A stretch of DNA of 64,000 bases from Shewanella loihica PV-4 (GTDB lineage Bacteria > Pseudomonadota > Gammaproteobacteria > Enterobacterales > Shewanellaceae), in NCBI RefSeq assembly GCF_000016065.1, contig NC_009092.1, positions 2,480,001-2,544,000 on the forward strand, written 5' to 3'. Each line of letters starts with the position of its first letter. Position 1 is the stretch's first letter. Under the pieces are notes generated by a model, which saw only the letters and a program-made list of their open reading frames with translations, made no database searches and had not been told where the DNA came from. This document shows positions 56,926-63,668 of the stretch, piece after piece. Position numbers and translations under genes: made by a program.

Positions 56926-57158
56926 CCTTCACTGCAACCTAACGCCTGCCCGGCGGGGGTTGTGCAGATACACCTGTGAGACGGTGAGTGAAGCACCGCT
57001 TCGTGCTCACGAACGAGAGGCATGGATGCCGAACTGGCATTTAAACAGGGATGTTGTTTGAACATATCCCTATAGGCTCTGCCGAAACATCCCTGTTTCG
57101 GAAGCTCACCGGCGTATCTACACCCGGTATCTATCGTCTCTTCGATTTGGCGGCATTG
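56926..57158 (+). repeat. Palindromic repeat, copy 1 (direct)
   Basis: Begins CCTTCACTGCAACCTAACG and ends TTCGATTTGGCGGCATTG. Inside is an outer stem GTGCAGATAC/GTATCTACAC (one mismatch), an inner hairpin CCGAAACA-TCCC-TGTTTCGG (57082-57101), and additional hairpins around 56992-57060 not present in copy 2. Confidence 0.8.
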
Positions 57159-57293
57159 ATGATGAGTAGCTTATCAAACGTTCTATTGAGTTATAGCCAA
57201 AGGCTTTCGTTTTCAAATATAGATTTGGGAATTTCGATTCGGCTGTATAACGACAACCTACAAAGTCATCTGTTAAGGGGGTCTTGAAGCATG

Positions 57294-57454
57294 CCTTCAC
57301 TGCAACCTATCGCCTGCCCGGCGGGGGTTGTGCAGATACGCCTGTGAGACGCCGTGAATAAATCCCTTTAGGCTCTGCCGAAACATCCCTGTTTCGGAAG
57401 CTCACCGGCGTATCTGCACCGGATGTCTAACGTCTCTTCGATTTGGCGGCATTG
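57294..57454 (+). repeat. Palindromic repeat, copy 2 (direct)
   Basis: Same ends as copy 1. Outer stem GTGCAGATACGCC (57330-57342) pairs perfectly with 57407-57419; inner hairpin at 57378-57397 is identical to copy 1. Between the two copies (57159-57293) no gene is seen. Confidence 0.8.
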
Positions 57455-57542
57455 GTAATGAAAAGAAGATAAGACAGAGATTAGAGGTACAAGCCCCTAC
57501 TTAAGAATGAGGGGCTACTATGTTTGAAAACTAAGATAAATA

Positions 57543-57650
57543 GGCTAAACGCCACATTCAGTGTGAGTAATGATACCCCCTAGCCTAAGTCATCTACGAT
57601 AAGCACAAACCCTAACACGGAGACAAAAATTCCACCTGTTGGCTTCACTT
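57543..57650 (-). repeat. Integron attC-like repeat B
   Basis: On the minus strand it runs from GCCAACAGGTGG, just after the stop of the secreted-protein gene, to GAATGTGGCGTTTAGC. It aligns along its length with repeat A (58676-58790). Placement after a gene stop and a GCGTT end are typical of cassette recombination sites; pairing of the arms is imperfect. Confidence 0.45.
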
Positions 57651-57677
57651 TTAAATACTTGTTTTGTAACCAAATCA

Positions 57678-58274
57678 TTAAGATGAAAATCTGTACCTTG
57701 CACAATACGACTTTAAACTTTCATACTCCATTTTATCGGTATCTATATCAGAGTACATTGGTGCCACTTTATCTTCTATTCTGCAATGCCGTGCATTAAT
57801 CACATAGCCTTTTCCATTATCGTATGTTTTGACCGTAAGCCCAATGTTGTTTGATACAGACCAATTTCTGTACTGGGTGTATTCAATCCATCCTAGATAT
57901 TCTTTCTTTGAGGGTGGGTATCCAGACTTTAAAGGCCATATTTTACCATTTATAAACACAGCAAAACCTTCTGCAGCGGGTCCAAAACCGGGAGCACACT
58001 CTCCAGCTCCAGACTTACAGTAGCCTTTTACTTCAACAGTAACGTCTTTTGTTAAATCGCATATAAAAGGACTTTTTTGTAGCTCATGTGCCGTTACAAT
58101 TTTTGAATCCTTTTCCATGCCTTCATAGCTAGGGTTCCATACCTGAAACGTATTAAGAGAAAAGTATGACAAATCTTTATTACAGGAAATTTGGATGAAA
58201 TCCCAAGATTCATCAGCTTTTAACTGAGGAGAATAGAAAACTATACAACACAATAGAGCAAAAATATTTTTCAT
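57678..58274 (-). CDS. Secreted six-cysteine protein, unknown
   Basis: 198 aa, AT-rich gene with a strong AAGGAGG six bases before ATG 58274. Signal peptide MKNIFALLCCIVFYSPQLKA. The mature part holds six cysteines (in ISCNKD, PFICDL, GYCKSG, GECAPG, RHCRIE, SYCARY), enough for three disulfides. No membrane anchor and no recognised domain. Base composition differs from the surrounding core genes. Part of the repeat-bounded island; an attC-like repeat follows its stop. Confidence 0.75.
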   Translation of the reverse strand: MKNIFALLCCIVFYSPQLKADESWDFIQISCNKDLSYFSLNTFQVWNPSYEGMEKDSKIVTAHELQKSPFICDLTKDVTVEVKGYCKSGAGECAPGFGPAAEGFAVFINGKIWPLKSGYPPSKKEYLGWIEYTQYRNWSVSNNIGLTVKTYDNGKGYVINARHCRIEDKVAPMYSDIDTDKMEYESLKSYCARYRFSS

Positions 58275-58405
58275 TAGAACCCTCCTTAGTTCTAGTTAAT
58301 TAAGTAGTGGCTAATACCACAATAATGGGCTGATAATACCTGGCTATACTGTTTAGCAAAGCAAAAATTGAGCCAAGATTTATAATTCCAGCTTTAATTG
58401 GCTTA

Positions 58406-58651
58406 TTATGCCTTTTTACGATACTTGCGCTCTGAGAAGTACCAAAGCCAATTGCTCCAAATTAAACCGCCAACTGGAAAAACAATAATAGCGACAAGCG
58501 GTCTAACCCAAATAGGTTCTTGTGGCTGAAACAACTGCATCAAAGTTGACCATAGCACTGCAGTAGAAACGCCCCAAAATAAAAAACCATTCATCCAGAT
58601 AAACCTAGCTTTGCCCTTGGCACGTACTTGCTTCCATTTTTCCATATTCAT
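58406..58651 (-). CDS. Small two-helix membrane protein (cassette type)
   Basis: 81 aa from ATG 58651, supported by GGAG six bases upstream; a longer reading runs into the attC-like repeat. Starts MNMEKWKQVRAKGKARFIW, then a helix (GFLFWGVSTAVLWSTLMQLF) and a second (PLVAIIVFPVGGLIWSNWLWYF) with a basic tail. From memory this resembles small membrane proteins found in chromosomal integron cassettes. Function unknown. It starts 25 bases after repeat A on the minus strand. Confidence 0.75.
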   Translation of the reverse strand: MNMEKWKQVRAKGKARFIWMNGFLFWGVSTAVLWSTLMQLFQPQEPIWVRPLVAIIVFPVGGLIWSNWLWYFSERKYRKKA

Positions 58652-58675
58652 CGACTTCTCCATAACTCGATTACC

Positions 58676-58790
58676 CCATAACGCCACATTCAGCGTAAGC
58701 AACTTTAGCACCCAGCCTACCCCATCGCACGATGAACACAAAACCCAACGCAGAAACAAAAATGCCAAGTGTTGGGAATCGCTGTTAAAT
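58676..58790 (-). repeat. Integron attC-like repeat A
   Basis: On the minus strand it begins ATTTAAC (fits RYYYAAC) ten bases after the stop of the partner gene and ends GAATGTGGCGTTATGG (imperfect GTTRRRY). Similar to repeat B. Arms AAC...ATTC and GAAT...GTT pair. Confidence 0.5.
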
Positions 58791-58799
58791 GTATTGTTA

Positions 58800-59717
58800 T
58801 CAATTTTTATCGATAAATTCTAATAACTTATAGACTACTCTCTCTGGACGATGAAGTGGTTTTATAGACTTGGTCATTAAGTTAACACTGACTAGTTTAC
58901 CTATTAGGTCTGAACTAAATTGTTCGGCCGCTAATCTAGTTGTTGATCCATAGATAATTTTCCCTTCGCTAGTTGAAGCCTCAAACTTACAGTGTTCAGG
59001 AAGCAGACCTAACACCTTTAGTCTCACTAGCTCTTCATCCTCGTCGATTTCCGTTGCTTCGGTTCTTTGTCTTGCTCGGTGAATGAAGCTTGAATCAAAA
59101 CAGTACTCCAGCTCATCACCAACTAGGCGCATTGTTGAATGTGCTTTATCTAGAGTAATAAAAAAGTCCTTTAGTGACTGTAGTACCCGCTTATCTAAAG
59201 ATTCGATTAATTTCTCAAATTTTTCTTCATTCGGTTGAGCTGATGCATCAATTAACTCTAAAACATCGTCCACTGTATGCTTTAGCGCTGTTTCTGTAAT
59301 TTCTAGTTGATCTGAAATCTCATCAAGAATAAAGCCAAATGATCCTTTAGCTACCTGCGTGACCATGAGGTTTGAGTTAGCTTTTAGTGGAATTTTTCCA
59401 CGCTCACCAAGACTGCCATTTTCTTTACTTGCAAACGCCTTATTGATTAATTCTTGAAAATTATCTAATACATTACCAGCAAAACTAGCAAGTATACCTT
59501 GAGAGCCTAGTACAGGTTCACCACCAAAAAATAATGCAACACTGGCATGGGTTTCGTTAGCATTTTTAAGCAGTAAAATTTCTGAATTTAGTTTTTCTAA
59601 CTTTTCTCGATATTGTAACTCTCCGACGACATCTCCATACTCAATAGCTTCAGATAGGAGTTGTTCTACCGCGTATTTGTCGGACGTTAAGCTATTCAAT
59701 TTCAATTTACGAGGCAT
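58800..59717 (-). CDS. Unknown protein coupled to a nucleotidyltransferase
   Basis: 305 aa from ATG 59717, with GGAGG five bases upstream; it overlaps the end of the upstream gene by 11 bases. N-terminal region with a short coiled coil (YREKLEKLNSEILLLKN), a conserved-looking block ALFFGGEPVLGSQGILASF and TQVAKGSFGFILDEI, a helical middle (FEKLIESLDKRVLQSLKDFF), and a C-terminal part with GKIIYGSTTRLAAEQF that may be a small beta barrel. No catalytic motif is recognised and no HEPN R-x4-6-H motif is evident. AT-rich. Probably acts with the nucleotidyltransferase. Confidence 0.75.
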   Translation of the reverse strand: MPRKLKLNSLTSDKYAVEQLLSEAIEYGDVVGELQYREKLEKLNSEILLLKNANETHASVALFFGGEPVLGSQGILASFAGNVLDNFQELINKAFASKENGSLGERGKIPLKANSNLMVTQVAKGSFGFILDEISDQLEITETALKHTVDDVLELIDASAQPNEEKFEKLIESLDKRVLQSLKDFFITLDKAHSTMRLVGDELEYCFDSSFIHRARQRTEATEIDEDEELVRLKVLGLLPEHCKFEASTSEGKIIYGSTTRLAAEQFSSDLIGKLVSVNLMTKSIKPLHRPERVVYKLLEFIDKN

Positions 59718-60279
59718 CGTAACCTCCACTTACCAACTTTTGAAGAACCTCTGTTTCATTATAGGAAAGATCTACTTCTAGCATTCCTTTCCACAAACTA
59801 GTTTCTCGTTGATGTGAAAATAGACCGAACCAATATTTTGTATGAGATACAATGGCTTTGGAAGGCAAATCTAAGTCAGCAAAGTAAGCATCACACTTGT
59901 AAGACGCTTTTGCCATTTCAGGGGAGAATAAATCTAAATTGCTTTGCACAAAACCCTTCCAGTCCTCAAGACTGAAGCCTTTAGGTCTATGGGCGAACGT
60001 TACCAAATCAATATCATTTGGTGCTCTGCCTCTCGTTTTCTCCACATTCTCTACAAAGCTTCCATCAAGCCATTGAAAGCCATTTGTAACGCCTAAGCTT
60101 TTTAACTTTGAACGGTATCGAAGAAAGCCTAAAAGAATTTCAGTTCTTTCCTTACTTGTAGCAAAGTGCTCAACAAAAGCTTCCAAAGAAACTTTGTAAG
60201 GAGCTTGATTTGCTGGTTTTGTTGGACCATCACCAACAAAAGGAGGAAGCACTCCTGACTCTTCAAACTTTGGAATCAA
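59707..60279 (-). CDS. Nucleotidyltransferase-fold protein (DUF6932-like)
   Basis: 190 aa starting at TTG 60279 with AAAGGAG upstream. MIPKFEESGVLPPFVGDG and the spacing resemble DUF6932. The nucleotidyltransferase signature is Gly73-Ser74 (WLDGSFVE) followed by Asp89-x-Asp91 (PNDIDLVTF), with Asp130 or Asp135 as third acidic residue. These are the metal ligands of the Pol-beta superfamily, so it may transfer nucleotides to protein or RNA, as in MNT antitoxins and AbiEii-like toxins. First gene of a two-gene operon; a GCGTTATAG core-site-like sequence lies 20 bases upstream (60299-60307). Confidence 0.75.
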   Translation of the reverse strand: MIPKFEESGVLPPFVGDGPTKPANQAPYKVSLEAFVEHFATSKERTEILLGFLRYRSKLKSLGVTNGFQWLDGSFVENVEKTRGRAPNDIDLVTFAHRPKGFSLEDWKGFVQSNLDLFSPEMAKASYKCDAYFADLDLPSKAIVSHTKYWFGLFSHQRETSLWKGMLEVDLSYNETEVLQKLVSGGYDAS

Positions 60280-60712
60280 ATTCCATCTCCTTTAAAATCT
60301 ATAACGCTTACTAACGAGAATGCCGAATATGTAATAACTATCACCTCACGCACCTAAATTATTTTAAATACATGAAACTTACAGCAAAAACAGCATCAAA
60401 TTATCAGAAATAAAGTAACTCACCTTAAAACAAAGTGGGACCTAACATATAAAAAAAGACGAGACCTTTACCGCTTTCTATTAGAAATAAATGGGGGCAG
60501 AGTTAACTTTTTAAGGGATTTGATTGGCACATATTGGTTGGCTTTTTCATTCCCTGAATGGCGTGATCGATGTTTGATTCGAGTTGGCCTAGCTCTGTCC
60601 TTGATTGGTGATACTTTAATCTGTTTTGTAGCTGAGATTCAACATCTCATTTCACACTTTCGTGAAATTTTTCTTTAGGAATAATAGCTTGTATCAATGA
60701 GTAACAGACAAA

Positions 60713-60866
60713 GCCAAATCGAAGAAACGTTAAATATCGAGTGTAGATGCATCTGCGGACGTCGATGGCAGGGATGCCATCGTCGAGCCTCCAAGGATGG
60801 ATTTACGGCGTGTAGCAGATGTATCTGCACATAAGCCCACCGCAGGTGATAGATTGCAATGAAGAT
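60713..60866 (-). repeat. Palindromic repeat, copy 3 (inverted)
   Basis: Opposite orientation to copies 1 and 2. Outer stem (GTGCAGATACATCTGC-like) pairs at 14 of 16; inner hairpin CGATGGCA-GGGA-TGCCATCG at 60763-60782 has a different stem sequence but the same loop. Confidence 0.75.
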
Positions 60867-60933
60867 GCGACCTTCAAATCTTCTGTAAATACAAATGTGG
60901 CCAAATGTTCCGCCCCATTGGGCACCCAATGAC

Positions 60934-61138
60934 GCTAAATCGAAGAAGTGTTAGACAACCAGTGTAGATACGGCTGTGGCCTTCGGTGACAGGGCCGAAA
61001 ATGTTCCCTACATTTTTCGGCATTCCCTACATCCATGTAGGTCAGATGATCTCGCAGAGCCCACACGGACGTGCTTGCGGCGTGCCAAAAGAGTGCTTGC
61101 ACAACCCTCGCCGGGCAGGCGTTAGGTTGCCATGAAGG
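60934..61138 (-). repeat. Palindromic repeat, copy 4 (inverted, diverged)
   Basis: Its right end GGGCAGGCGTTAGGTTGC is the reverse complement of the copy 1 left end. Inside are hairpins GCCGAAAATGT/ACATTTTTCGGC (one bulge) and CCTACAT/ATGTAGG. The outer stem is poorly paired. Confidence 0.7.
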
Positions 61139-61212
61139 TATGACCTTCATAATCCCATCAAATACCCAAACTGATAGACGCTCCAACCCAAACATCATCC
61201 GATACCAGAAAG

Positions 61213-61363
61213 GTTAAATCGAAGAGACAATTAACTTGGTGCAGGTGCGGCTGAGGCCTTCGACAGCAGGGATGCTGTCGTAGAGCGCCCAGGGAGGGGT
61301 TTACAGCGTGCCGCAGCAGCACCTGCACGAAGAGCCTGCCGCAGGCAATAAGTAACATTGATG
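61213..61363 (-). repeat. Palindromic repeat, copy 5 (inverted)
   Basis: Outer stem GTGCAGGTGC (61239-61248) pairs perfectly with 61319-61328; inner hairpin CGACAGCA-GGGA-TGCTGTCG at 61261-61280. The stem sequence differs from all other copies. The gap 60280-60712 has no gene; it contains GGGGGCAGAGTTAAC (60493-60507), reminiscent of sequence near REP-associated transposases. Confidence 0.75.
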
Positions 61364-61431
61364 ACTAACGCTACTGCAAAGTGATTGAAATCAAAAAGAC
61401 TAAAACCACTTTTCACTAGTTGAGTGAAGAA

Positions 61432-61872
61432 CTAGTCACAATCCTTCAGCGGCCACAAAACAATATGGTCCTCAAGGTACCTCACCTTGTTCTCATTCAC
61501 TATCTTGTTGCGGGTCGACATCCCCAGCTCATGCATCTTGGTCTTGTCGCCGGTTAACAGCGGATGCCAACTGGGAAGGTCCCGGCCCTGATACAGGCGG
61601 CGGTAGGCGCAGCTGTCTGGCAGCCAGGTGAGCTCGGCGATGTTATCTACCGTCACCTTAGTGCAGCTGGGAACGAAGGTAAAACGCTGCTCATAGTGCA
61701 TGCAATTACACGCCTTTGCATCGAGCAGCTTACAGGCGGCGTTGGTGTAGTAGAGCTCATCGGTTTCATCGTCGATGATCTTGTTGAGGCAACACTTACC
61801 ACAGCCATCGCACAGCGATTCCCATTCCTGGGCACTCAACTCTGCGAGGGTTTTCTCTTTCCAAAACGACAT
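61432..61872 (-). CDS. ycgN: YcgN family CxxCxxCC protein
   Basis: 146 aa from ATG 61872; two earlier in-frame starts lack ribosome sites. The cluster C21-x2-C24-x2-C27-C28 (CDGCGKCC) with further cysteines ([26 protein letters not shown]) matches the UPF0153/UPF0260 family, thought to bind zinc or iron-sulfur. [19 protein letters not shown] and WHPLLTG are diagnostic. Cytoplasmic, function unknown. Near ycgL and minC as in E. coli. Confidence 0.93.
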   Translation of the reverse strand: MSFWKEKTLAELSAQEWESLCDGCGKCCLNKIIDDETDELYYTNAACKLLDAKACNCMHYEQRFTFVPSCTKVTVDNIAELTWLPDSCAYRRLYQGRDLPSWHPLLTGDKTKMHELGMSTRNKIVNENKVRYLEDHIVLWPLKDCD

Positions 61873-61986
61873 CTTTACAATTCTTTCAAGGGCCAACTCT
61901 TTAAACGCCATATATTTCAATGCTCAAGAGTTGGCGGAGTGCTTAGGCGCCAAGCCAGCTTAAACCGGCTCGGCGTCTCGAGTAGC

Positions 61987-62976
61987 CTATTTTATCTCAG
62001 GATACTTAATTCTTTCTGACAGGTAGGTCACAGCCAGGGTCAGATGATCCGACGCCTGGGTCTGTCGCAGTACTCGGTAGTTGTCATACACCAGATAGCT
62101 GCGACCGCCTTTGCCATCGGGCCTTATCAGCGACACCTGCATGTCTTTGCGTGATGGCAGGTCGCTGCCATTGAAGCGCCTTACGCCAAGCGCCTGCCAC
62201 TGGTCAAAGCCTTTGTGTACCTCTAGCCCCACCAGATCCTTGGGCAGTTCGCTAGGGGATTTCACCTGGCGTCCCCAGGTGCCATCATAATCCCAGCCGA
62301 GCTGCTTAAGATAATTTGCCGTGGTGGCGAAGGCATCGGCGAGGTTCTGCCAGATATCCACCTTACCGTCGCCATTACCATCTTTGCCGTATTTGGCCAG
62401 TTGCTTGGGGGTAAAGTGGGGGTAGCCCATCAGGCCGGAGGCATCGCTCTTGAGGCTGTCGAAGCTAAGTTGGTCACGCTCCATCAGCTTGAGCGCCGCG
62501 AGAAACGCCGCATCCTGGCCATCGCTATGATAGGCGTTGGAGGCGATCACCGTCAGCGCCGGATAGTCGCTGGCATCGAAGGCCGAGGCTATGCCCCAGT
62601 AGGCCAGTATAAACCTTGGCTGGACGCCATATTCCTTACCTAGACGATCGAAAAGCGCCTTGTTATCGCGATACAGGCCTCTCGCCTGCTCAACCAAGGC
62701 TTCGCTGACCCGCTCTGGGAGATAGGTATCCAGATTTTGTGGGCCATTTTGCGGGCCATTGGCGGCGGGTTCGTTAACCATCGCCTTCTTGAACAGCTTT
62801 ATCTGATCGAAAACCGCGTCTATGGTGCCTTGGGCGATCCCCTGCTCGACTGCTTGCTGCTTTAACTCAGAGAGATATTGATCGTAACTGAGCGCTGACT
62901 CTTGGGCTTGCAAGGGGCTGGTCAAAAGCAAGCCATTTGCAAGTAGAGCACTTAGCAAAACATTCTTCAAAAACAT
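61987..62976 (-). CDS. MltB-family protein with catalytic Glu replaced (pseudo-transglycosylase)
   Basis: 329 aa from ATG 62976 (AGGAAAG upstream). Signal peptide ends SPLQA; no lipobox. The SLT_2 fold is recognisable: YGVQPRFILAYWGIASAFDAS, DASGLMGYPHFTPKQLAKYG, DGNGDGKVDIW and YLKQLGWDYDG. The family motif WG(I/L/V)E(T/S)-x-(F/W)G reads WGIASAFD here, so the catalytic glutamate is Ala130 and the following Gly is Asp. The codon is GCC and the frame is clean. No peptidoglycan-binding domain. It probably binds murein or another enzyme rather than cutting it. Lies between ycgN and ycgL. Confidence 0.88.
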   Translation of the reverse strand: MFLKNVLLSALLANGLLLTSPLQAQESALSYDQYLSELKQQAVEQGIAQGTIDAVFDQIKLFKKAMVNEPAANGPQNGPQNLDTYLPERVSEALVEQARGLYRDNKALFDRLGKEYGVQPRFILAYWGIASAFDASDYPALTVIASNAYHSDGQDAAFLAALKLMERDQLSFDSLKSDASGLMGYPHFTPKQLAKYGKDGNGDGKVDIWQNLADAFATTANYLKQLGWDYDGTWGRQVKSPSELPKDLVGLEVHKGFDQWQALGVRRFNGSDLPSRKDMQVSLIRPDGKGGRSYLVYDNYRVLRQTQASDHLTLAVTYLSERIKYPEIK

Positions 62977-63033
62977 GCACTTTCCTATCGGTGACAAGGG
63001 TCTGTTTATCTTTCAGGTTTAATTTTTGTTCAG

Positions 63034-63120
63034 TCTAAACGCGTTTTGCTCGCGGCGTAAGCAAGTAAAGCATAGTCAGCTATGTAAATTGCGCACAACA
63101 ATGAGCAGGACGCGTTTAGA
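63034..63120. repeat. MITE-like palindrome, 18-bp terminal inverted repeats
   Basis: TCTAAACGCGTTTTGCTC (63034-63051) and GAGCAGGACGCGTTTAGA (63103-63120) pair at 16 of 18. A CATAG/CTATG hairpin lies in the centre. A further GTGTAG/CTACAC hairpin at 63174-63190 may belong to the same unit. It sits between the MltB-like gene and ycgL, upstream of the MltB-like gene. Confidence 0.7.
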
Positions 63121-63260
63121 AGAACCCTCCGGGCAGCTTTTGAAGACAATTTCTACTGCGTTATCGCCCGTTTGTGTAGAATAACTACACCACACGAGCT
63201 CTGCCTTGTATAAATCCCCTTCATAATGCTGCAAAAACAAACAGGAAAGGTCAACAGACC

Positions 63261-63542
63261 CTAATCTCTGCTATAACCTATCTCTTTCTTGTACTCTTCG
63301 AGTAGGTTAACCGGCGGTGGTGGTAATTGAAGATAATACCCCTTCTCGGCTAGTTCAACTTTTACTTTTTCGATATCGGCAAGGGCTAACTGTTCACGTT
63401 TGTTTAGCGGCAGCAACATCACCAGTTCTGGCGTGCCAAACATCTTCATCAGAGGCTCGGGTACACGCTCGAAATCGTTGCGTTTCTCCACAAAAAGATA
63501 GCTATCGGGTTTTAAGCGACTCTTATATACAGCACAGATCAT
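63261..63542 (-). CDS. ycgL: YcgL family protein
   Basis: 93 aa from ATG 63542, which aligns with the E. coli start (MICAVYKSRLKPDSYLFVEK); upstream in-frame codons are not conserved. The ending GYYLQLPPPPVNLLEEY is the YcgL signature. Cytoplasmic, small alpha/beta fold, function unknown. Divergent from minC; the same neighbourhood occurs in E. coli. Confidence 0.93.
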   Translation of the reverse strand: MICAVYKSRLKPDSYLFVEKRNDFERVPEPLMKMFGTPELVMLLPLNKREQLALADIEKVKVELAEKGYYLQLPPPPVNLLEEYKKEIGYSRD

Positions 63543-63624
63543 ATAGGGTGAAATTTCCAGTTTATTCAACTTGCCAGCAAATTGCGCACACTATAACATG
63601 GAGCGCAAGGATTATAATAATATC

Positions 63625-63644
63625 TAACCGGCCCAGGCCGGTTA
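63625..63644 (+). other. Hairpin in the minC leader
   Basis: TAACCGGCC and GGCCGGTTA flank two bases, followed by AATTTTATC, 25 bases before the minC start. Could be a weak terminator or a translation-control hairpin. Confidence 0.4.
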
Positions 63645-63668
63645 ATTTTATCAAGAGCAAGTTTAGGA

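Noticed and set aside
56926..57158. Copy 1 of the palindromic repeat as a CRISPR or attC array unit
   Set aside because: Repeats are long, few, unevenly spaced and in two orientations; no constant short repeat with unique spacers, and ends do not fit attC core rules.
57051..57287. 78-codon frame starting in copy 1 of the repeat
   Set aside because: Lies mostly in repeat and AT-rich spacer; no ribosome site.
60675..61358. Three open frames with shared HAVNPSL and CxRRPQ peptide motifs
   Set aside because: They are translations of the palindromic repeat copies 3-5, so the similarity comes from the repeat DNA, not from a protein family.
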